Origin: Hyphomicrobium sp. 12-62-95
Lineage (GTDB): Bacteria; Pseudomonadota; Alphaproteobacteria; Rhizobiales; Hyphomicrobiaceae
Reading direction: 5' to 3'
Length of the DNA: 64,000 bases
Assembly: GCA_002279935.1 (NCBI GenBank)
Contig: NCCZ01000021.1
Coordinates: forward strand, 1 to 64,000
Shown: piece after piece, positions 60,149 to 64,000 of the stretch
How the letters are laid out: every line of letters starts with the position of its first letter
How positions within the stretch are numbered: position 1 is the stretch's first letter
Made by a program: the position numbers and the translations under genes
Notes under the pieces: generated by a model
Database searches by the model: none
The model's input: only the letters and a program-made list of their open reading frames with translations
What the model was told of the DNA's origin: nothing

Positions 60149-61126
60149 CTAGTTAGGAAAAATCCTTCTCCAATCAGCCTTCATGTCGACAGTCATCCAG
60201 CCGTTCTCGGCGGCTACGTCCAAACCCTTGTCGAGGCGACCGATATGCGATTGCCGATCGTAAGACCATTCCCGCTCATTGTCTGTGTGATGCACGAAGA
60301 GGCAGAAACTGAGCCGGCGCTGCAGGCACGTCCACTGCAGCATTGCTAGATCGCCATCAGAATTCCCAAACGCCGCGATGGGCCTCCTGCCGATGTGCTG
60401 ATTGATTGCGATCGGCTTCCCGTCTTTATCATCCAGAAAATTCAGTTTTGGCTGACGCAACAGAACTGGTGTTCCGTCGCGCACTTCATAGGTGGTGACG
60501 ATGCTTGATCCCACGACTTGTTCTGGCGGCACACCATAGACTGCCTCAACCCAGGGCCGCATGAACTCAATGCCGCCACCGGAAACGATGAACGTCTTGA
60601 ACCCATTAGAACGCAGGTATGCAAGGAGCTCTTGCATCGGCTGGTAGACCATTTCAGTATAGCGTTTGCCTGACGTGGGATGCCTTGCTGACCCAATCCA
60701 ATCCTTCACGATCTGAGCGAATTCATCGGTCGTCATGCCTGCGTGCGTCGCCATGATGATGTCGAGCACGGCTCGATCGCCGCCAGCCAGAGCGGCCTTC
60801 AAATCTCCTTTAAGGAGAGAGGCAAACGGTTCTTCAGTCTTCCAATCGGGATGGCTGTTGCTCAGAGCCTTTACCCGATCGATGGCAAAGAGCAGCTGAA
60901 AGTAAGCCGGCTGCTCAGCCCAGAGTGTCCCGTCATTGTCAAAAACTGCAATGCGTTCGGAGACGGGTACGAAGTCGGAAGTCCCTTCGGCCGTGACCTG
61001 TTCGACAAATTTCATAATTGCGTGTTTTGGCTTCACCTCTTCCCATGACGGCAAGGGATCGTCGGCATGAGCTGACGCGGCAGCCGCAACAAAGAGTAAG
61101 ACTGCTGAACCTATCAGCCGGATCAT
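60149..61126 (-). CDS. Periplasmic HAD-family phosphatase
   Basis: 325 residues from the ATG at 61126, signal peptide ending near SAHA (20). HAD motif I VFDNDGTLW with D63 and D65, motif II TFIVSGGG near 184, and motif IV FGNSDGDLAML near 277. Acid-phosphatase-like hydrolase. Follows a DUF4345 gene on the same strand; stop is 120 bp before the cytochrome gene. Confidence 0.85.
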   Translation of the reverse strand: MIRLIGSAVLLFVAAAASAHADDPLPSWEEVKPKHAIMKFVEQVTAEGTSDFVPVSERIAVFDNDGTLWAEQPAYFQLLFAIDRVKALSNSHPDWKTEEPFASLLKGDLKAALAGGDRAVLDIIMATHAGMTTDEFAQIVKDWIGSARHPTSGKRYTEMVYQPMQELLAYLRSNGFKTFIVSGGGIEFMRPWVEAVYGVPPEQVVGSSIVTTYEVRDGTPVLLRQPKLNFLDDKDGKPIAINQHIGRRPIAAFGNSDGDLAMLQWTCLQRRLSFCLFVHHTDNEREWSYDRQSHIGRLDKGLDVAAENGWMTVDMKADWRRIFPN

Positions 61127-61167
61127 GGCGCTTGCTTCTCCAGGACCATAGGATGTGAAGTCGAAGG

Positions 61168-61545
61168 TCAGTCGGGACGCATGTAGACCCATGTTGCGAT
61201 CGGCACGAGCAGGAGTTCAATCGCAGCATAGAAGATCAAAAGAGGAGAGGGTTGGCCATCGACAAGGAAACTCATCAAGCGGCCAGTCACAAGTCCCGCG
61301 GAGAAGACGATCGTAGTCAGGATCGCCGAGTTTCGATGAGAGTCACTGAAGGCAGCAAAAAGCCAAAAGCACGCCAGCGCCAGATAAAGGCACATGACTG
61401 CCCGGAAAATATGAGCAAGGTCTAGCGAGAGTTCGGTCATGCCCAGAAAGGTTTTCGCAAACCAAGCCGGCGAGATTCCGTACAGAAGTGCGATCACTGA
61501 GGCCATCGCAAACGCCAGGATAAGAAAGGCCCTCTTTATTCCCAT
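61168..61545 (-). CDS. DUF4345 membrane protein
   Basis: 125 residues with four hydrophobic helices: 5-25 (AFLILAFAMASVIALLYGI), 43-62 (LAHIFRAVMCLYLALACFWLF in parts), 72-90 (AILTTIVFSAGLVTGRLM) and 98-120 (LLIFYAAIELLLVPIATWV). R-x-x-M-x-L-Y-L-A-L pattern typical of DUF4345. Between the phosphatase and the sulfatase genes. Confidence 0.8.
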   Translation of the reverse strand: MGIKRAFLILAFAMASVIALLYGISPAWFAKTFLGMTELSLDLAHIFRAVMCLYLALACFWLFAAFSDSHRNSAILTTIVFSAGLVTGRLMSFLVDGQPSPLLIFYAAIELLLVPIATWVYMRPD

Positions 61546-61587
61546 TTCGGCTCGTTCTTGCTGACTGCTGGGAGTGATTGTTATGAG

Positions 61588-61619
61588 TGATGCCGCACCC
61601 CTTCGAGGGTGCGGCATCA
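61588..61619. terminator. Strong 13-base stem-loop between sulfatase and DUF4345 genes
   Basis: TGATGCCGCACCC pairs perfectly with GGGTGCGGCATCA around the loop CTTCGA. Neither side has a T-run. It may be a bidirectional or attenuator-type hairpin limiting read-through from the sulfatase gene. Confidence 0.55.
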
Positions 61620-61650
61620 TTCTTCGCGTCGGCGGCCCATCGCCCGGTCG

Positions 61651-63219
61651 TCAATTATTACCGGGTTTGCTCATCACGGCTTCCATGACGCGGTCGAGGT
61701 TGAAGCTGCCAGGCTTCTGGCGGGGTGGAAACTCTCTGAAGCTCTGCAGCCACTTGCCGACGTAGGCCCCAGCGGGAGCGATCAGGAACATCCGGTCCAT
61801 GTACCAGCGCTGGTATCCCATGGCATTTTCATGTTCCGCGCGTTCGAACGGATCCATGCGGAGGTTGGTCAGCAAGGGCGCCCGGAGAACCTTGAAAGGA
61901 TCTTGCCAGACACGAAGGCCGTCGGCTTCCTGCTCGAGGAACGTGACTTTCCAGTTATTGTAGCGCAAAGCGGCGACGCTGCCGTCATCGGTCCAGTAGA
62001 TGAACTCCTTGCGCGGCCACTCCGCCTCGCCCTTCAGAGCCGGACCTAGATCATAGCCGTCCAGGTGAACCTTGTAGGTTGCGTCACCGATTTTTCGTCC
62101 CTTTAGGAGATCTTCCTTCGCCGTTTTATCACCGGCGGCTGCGACCAGCGTCGTCAGCATGTCTTCATGTGCGCCAATGTCATTAATGATTGTGCCAGGC
62201 TTGATCGCGCCGGGCCACTTAATCATGGTTGGCACCCGATATCCGCCTTCCCAATTCGTATTTTTTTCCCCGCGGAACATGGTGGTCCCGCCATCGGGCC
62301 AGGTGAAGGTCTCAGCACCATTGTCGGTCGAATACATGACGATCGTATTCTGATCGAGACCAAGCTCCTTAAGCTTTGCAAGAACCTGCCCGACGTGGCC
62401 GTCATGCTCGGCCATGCCATCGGCATAGATGCCAAGTCCCGTCTTGCCATCCGACTCCTTCTTCAAGTGCGTGAAGACATGCATGCGCGTGGAGTTCCAC
62501 CACATGAAAAATGGCTTCTTGTCCTTGGCGGCGCGGTCCATGAAGTCCAGTGCTTTGACCGTAACTTCTTCATCGATCGTCTCCATGCGCTTGCGTGTCA
62601 GCGGGCCCGTATCGGTGATCCGGCCGTCTGCAAAACTATGAATGACACCGCGAGGACCGAACTTCTTCTTGAACTCGGGATCCTTTGGGTAATCCGGATT
62701 TTCCGGCTCTTCCTCGGCATTGAGGTGATAAAGGTTGCCGAAGAACTCATCAAAACCGTGGTTGGTCGGCAGCATCTCGTCACGGTCGCCCAGGTGGTTC
62801 TTGCCGAACTGTCCCGTCAAATACCCTTGTGCCTTCAAAAGTGTCGCGATCGTGGGATCTTCTTTCTTCATGCCCTCAGGCGCGCCCGGAAGTCCAACTT
62901 TGGTGAGACCTGTGCGAATGGGTGATTGTCCGGTGACGAACGCAGCTCGTCCTGCGGTGCAGCTCTGCTGTCCATACCAATCGGTGAACAGGGCGCCTTC
63001 GTTAGCAATGCTGTCGATGTTGGGGGTCTTGTATCCCATCATGCCGCGGTTGTAGGCGCTGATGTTGAACTGGCCGATATCGTCGCCCCAAATCACAAGA
63101 ATGTTGGGCTTGTTTTGCGCTAAAGCGACGGATGCGCTGGCGGCGATGAGGAGCGCTGTTGTCGCCAAACGACAACCTCTCCCATACCAACTGGAGTTAA
63201 ATTTCACTGTATTCTCCAC
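61651..63219 (-). CDS. Arylsulfatase, exported
   Basis: 522 residues. Signal peptide ending near VALAQ (34). Metal-binding D46-D47 in WGDDIGQF, and the formylglycine motif CTAGR with Cys87 (consensus C-x-P/A-x-R) plus GQSPIRTG after it. Further HDGHVGQVL near 264 and HLGDRDEMLPTNHGFDEFF near 160. Periplasmic sulfatase that needs oxidation of Cys87 to formylglycine by FGE. No sulfatase-modifying enzyme is in the window. Divergent from the Crp-like regulator. Confidence 0.92.
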   Translation of the reverse strand: MENTVKFNSSWYGRGCRLATTALLIAASASVALAQNKPNILVIWGDDIGQFNISAYNRGMMGYKTPNIDSIANEGALFTDWYGQQSCTAGRAAFVTGQSPIRTGLTKVGLPGAPEGMKKEDPTIATLLKAQGYLTGQFGKNHLGDRDEMLPTNHGFDEFFGNLYHLNAEEEPENPDYPKDPEFKKKFGPRGVIHSFADGRITDTGPLTRKRMETIDEEVTVKALDFMDRAAKDKKPFFMWWNSTRMHVFTHLKKESDGKTGLGIYADGMAEHDGHVGQVLAKLKELGLDQNTIVMYSTDNGAETFTWPDGGTTMFRGEKNTNWEGGYRVPTMIKWPGAIKPGTIINDIGAHEDMLTTLVAAAGDKTAKEDLLKGRKIGDATYKVHLDGYDLGPALKGEAEWPRKEFIYWTDDGSVAALRYNNWKVTFLEQEADGLRVWQDPFKVLRAPLLTNLRMDPFERAEHENAMGYQRWYMDRMFLIAPAGAYVGKWLQSFREFPPRQKPGSFNLDRVMEAVMSKPGNN

Positions 63220-63340
63220 TTCTTCCGGCCGAAGCCATAGACGTCAATCACGAAAGCTGTCTCGAATTAGTCTAGTCAGAGACTGCCCCCACAGGATAGT
63301 CGACCCCCGCAAGACAGATTGGAACAAATGGACCAATTCA

Positions 63341-64000
63341 ATGGTGAAAAGAGCAAACCTGTCACCGCTTGATGAAGTTGGTTGGCTCGCAGAGCAGTCC
63401 AACGATTTCAAGGAGTGGGCAGGGCAAGTCGCACGCTGGAAGACCTTCAAAAAAGGCCAATTTATCTATCACGCGGGCGACCGCTCTGATGGACTTTATG
63501 GCCTGGCATCTGGAAGCCTGCAGATAACATTTCCGCTTGTGGCGGAAGAGCCGGTTGTCATTCACCGGGCCGAGATCGGCTTCTGGATTGGTGACGCAGC
63601 AGAATTGGCGAACCTTCCCCGGATGGTGACGCTGATGGCTGCGTCGCAGGCGAGACTGCTTCATCTTCCAAGTTCGGCCGTCAAAATACTCCTAGCGAAT
63701 AAGCCAGAACAATGGCGCTGCTTCTATGAACTCAACACGTCCAACTTGCATGCCGCTGTGGCTCAACTCGCTGAGGTGCTGGCGTTGACTGTGAGAGCCC
63801 GTGTCTGCAGGCGGTTGCTTGCCCTCTCAAATCGGGACGGCTTTGCGGCTATCACACAAGACGACCTCGCAAGACTATTGGGCGTCGCACGGCCCACTTT
63901 GCGGCGATGCCTTGCCGATCTTGAAGTACGAGGTGCAATCGAAACCAACTACCGTAAGCTCCGGGTGATCGATGCTAACATCCTAAGGGTCTACAAGGAT
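63341..64000 (+). CDS. Crp/Fnr-family regulator, cut by window end
   Basis: At least 220 residues; the frame is still open at the last base. Cyclic-nucleotide-type domain (FKKGQFIYHAGDRSDGLYGLASG near 40-62) followed by a winged helix (AITQDDLARLLGVARPTLRRCLADLEVRGAIE, in parts near 175-205). No N-terminal cysteines as in Fnr. Divergent from the sulfatase gene 121 bp away, so it may control it. Confidence 0.85.
   Translation, partial: MVKRANLSPLDEVGWLAEQSNDFKEWAGQVARWKTFKKGQFIYHAGDRSDGLYGLASGSLQITFPLVAEEPVVIHRAEIGFWIGDAAELANLPRMVTLMAASQARLLHLPSSAVKILLANKPEQWRCFYELNTSNLHAAVAQLAEVLALTVRARVCRRLLALSNRDGFAAITQDDLARLLGVARPTLRRCLADLEVRGAIETNYRKLRVIDANILRVYKD

Overview
The window looks like accessory DNA of an alphaproteobacterium, probably of the Hyphomicrobiales. 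Evidence: a direct-repeat GTTC-N7-GTTC SOS operator of the rhizobial LexA type, an MgsABC/type III glutamine synthetase cluster, DUF992 and DUF2950/DUF3300 envelope proteins, and GC-rich coding sequence. No rRNA, tRNA, CRISPR array or intact transposase was recognised. Species placement is inference.

Layout. 1-6.7 kb: mobile-type cargo with a small membrane protein, a thermonuclease whose 5' end grows out of a umuC fragment, a HipB/HipA pair, an SOS-controlled umuDC operon, and a Fic protein behind four 24-bp direct repeats. 7.2-17.3 kb: an amine/N-methylglutamate-type cluster with DmmA-like protein, Rid protein and FAD oxidoreductase on the minus strand, then glnT-mgsA-mgsB-mgsC on the plus strand, an XRE-cupin regulator, an APC permease and a universal stress protein. 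A palindrome TTGCA-N5-TGCAA occurs in both divergent control regions and suggests one regulon. 17.7-20.4 kb: PIN-domain protein plus ImmA/IrrE-like protein divergent from a fused 'mobile mystery' A-B (XRE-Fic) protein, with paired operators between them, then a 5'-truncated metallopeptidase.

20.5-49.3 kb: backbone of a mobilizable plasmid or integrative element: Toprim protein, DUF2493, DUF2958, ParB, a second HipBA, DUF6915/PcfJ-like proteins, a minus-strand operon with a VirD4/TraG-type coupling protein and coiled-coil membrane proteins, an oriT-like inverted repeat, MobC and MobA, an RpoH-like sigma factor, an XRE regulator, an ankyrin protein and small hypotheticals. No VirB/Trb mating-pair genes, integrase or replication initiator is visible here. 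Two shared patterns run through this block: GC-rich leader hairpins followed by GAGAGAG in front of plus-strand genes, and a family of proteins built on a LytTR-like repeat.

49.7-64 kb: chromosome-like or genomic-island DNA with decay (resolvase, outer-membrane protein and other remnants). It contains a duplicated short peptide leader, one copy fused to an S74-type self-cleaving domain; DUF2950, DUF3300 and DUF992 envelope proteins; a lipoprotein esterase; an octahaem cytochrome c with TPRs; a periplasmic HAD phosphatase; a DUF4345 membrane protein; an arylsulfatase; and a Crp/Fnr regulator that runs off the window.
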